A DNA stretch of 13,388 nucleotides from CAZAGD01 sp049699975 (GTDB taxonomy: Bacteria > Desulfobacterota > SM23-61): contig JBNAWB010000095.1 of assembly GCA_049699975.1 (NCBI GenBank), forward strand, positions 1 through 13,388, in the 5' to 3' direction. Below, in pieces: positions 12,925 to 13,388 of this stretch. The first letter of the stretch is position 1. Each line of letters starts with the position of its first letter. Below the pieces are notes generated by a model that was given only the letters and a program-made list of their open reading frames with translations, did no database searches and had not been told where the DNA came from. A program made the position numbers and the translations under genes.

Positions 12925-13305
12925 ATGGAGAAGAAAATCAAGATTAAAGCTGGAAATGTGGAAGCCGAAGCTTTATTAAACGATTCAGCTACTGCTAAGA
13001 AAATATGGGAGGCCTTGCCCATAGAAGCGAAGGCCAATACTTGGGGAGATGAGATTTATTTTTCTATTCCAGTTAAAGCCCCCTTGGAGAAGGATGCCCG
13101 AGAGTTGGTTAATTTAGGAGACTTAGGTTATTGGCCAGAAGGGAAGGGGTTTTGTATCTTTTTTGGCCCCACACCTATCAGTCGGGGGAATGAAATTCGG
13201 CCAGCCAGCGCCGTTAATATTATTGGAAAGGTAACAGGCGATCCTAAAATATTTAAAAAAGTCCCTGCGGGAGCTAAGATAACCATCGAACGCGCCCAAG
13301 AATAA
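12925..13305 (+). CDS. Cyclophilin-like fold protein (TM1367/DUF369 type)
   Basis: A 126-residue cytoplasmic protein with no signal or membrane segment. ATG at 12925 follows GAAGAGGTGAGG. The motifs NTWGDEIYFSIPV (38-50), GDLGYWPEGKGFCIFFGPTP (residues 105 onward minus the leading region) and SRGNEIRPASAVNIIGKV are characteristic of the small bacterial and archaeal family typified by Thermotoga TM1367, which has a cyclophilin-like barrel. Peptidyl-prolyl isomerase activity has not, to my knowledge, been established for these proteins. It lies 88 nt after ccsB with an imperfect hairpin between, so it could be the last gene of the cytochrome cluster or an independent one. No clear promoter is visible in the gap. 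Confidence 0.85.
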   Translation: MEKKIKIKAGNVEAEALLNDSATAKKIWEALPIEAKANTWGDEIYFSIPVKAPLEKDARELVNLGDLGYWPEGKGFCIFFGPTPISRGNEIRPASAVNIIGKVTGDPKIFKKVPAGAKITIERAQE

Positions 13306-13334
13306 TTAAAACGTGAACCTGAGAAAAGAAAGGC

Positions 13335-13361
13335 TGACCGTCGATCACTTTTGAAATTGGT
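13335..13361. repeat. Dispersed intergenic repeat, copy 3
   Basis: TGACCGTCGATCA, then C, TTTTGAAATTGGT, in the same orientation as copies 1 and 2. It matches copy 1 along its full 26 nt, apart from two substitutions and one inserted T. Unlike copies 1 and 2 it does not face a minus-strand gene start: to its left is the 3' end of a plus-strand gene, and no -35 box lies 13 nt away. The right flank is purine-rich up to the window edge. It may belong to a gene or element beyond the window. Confidence 0.6.
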
Positions 13362-13388
13362 ACCTACTTCAGGCGGGAGGGAGAGAGG

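Noticed and set aside
5878..13361. The three dispersed repeats as a CRISPR remnant
   Set aside because: Copies are kilobases apart, differ in length and have no spacer periodicity or cas genes.

Overview
The window looks like about 13.4 kb of an AT-leaning bacterial chromosome from an anaerobic or respiratory, probably deltaproteobacterial-type (Desulfobacterota or a neighbouring phylum) organism. That placement is inference. It rests on a triheme c7 cytochrome next to a System II (ResB/CcsB) cytochrome c maturation pair, a sodium-pump decarboxylase membrane module, a class III CoA-transferase and a DksA/TraR-type zinc-finger protein. There are no rRNA, tRNA, CRISPR, phage or recognisable transposase genes. 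Several genes start with TTG or GTG behind a strong Shine-Dalgarno.

Layout: (1) Bases 1-3415, + strand: a compact operon of a class III (CaiB/BaiF) CoA-transferase cut by the left edge, an ornithine-cyclodeaminase/mu-crystallin-family reductase, a 47-residue OadG-like peptide missed by ATG-based reading, and OadB. (2) Bases 3419-5828, - strand: a fused APH-like kinase/P-loop kinase followed by a PilF-like TPR lipoprotein, convergent with oadB with only 3 nt between stops. (3) Bases 6002-7681, - strand: an acetolactate-synthase-like ThDP enzyme. (4) Bases 7846-8219, + strand: a cold-shock protein with its own promoter and a long, highly structured leader. (5) Bases 8287-9826, - strand: a DksA/TraR-like protein with a lysine-rich N-terminal extension, then a TauE/SafE permease, with a strong terminator between them. 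(6) Bases 9827-10185: a palindrome-rich divergent intergenic region. (7) Bases 10186-12836, + strand: c7 cytochrome, ResB and CcsB. (8) Bases 12925-13305, + strand: a small cyclophilin-fold protein of the TM1367 type.

How the genes fit together: the cytochrome and ResB/CcsB form a functional unit (secreted heme protein plus heme delivery and ligation). The first operon suggests CoA activation of an acid followed by Na+-coupled decarboxylation, but the carboxyltransferase and biotin carrier are not in view. Most other genes are single housekeeping or stress functions.

The most interesting non-coding signal is the csp leader. A 16-bp stem buries the TTG start codon and the end of the Shine-Dalgarno, and an upstream segment can pair with either of two CCATTGA copies. 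A second signal is a short dispersed repeat (three copies). Two copies lie exactly 13 nt upstream of the -35 boxes of two separate minus-strand promoters.
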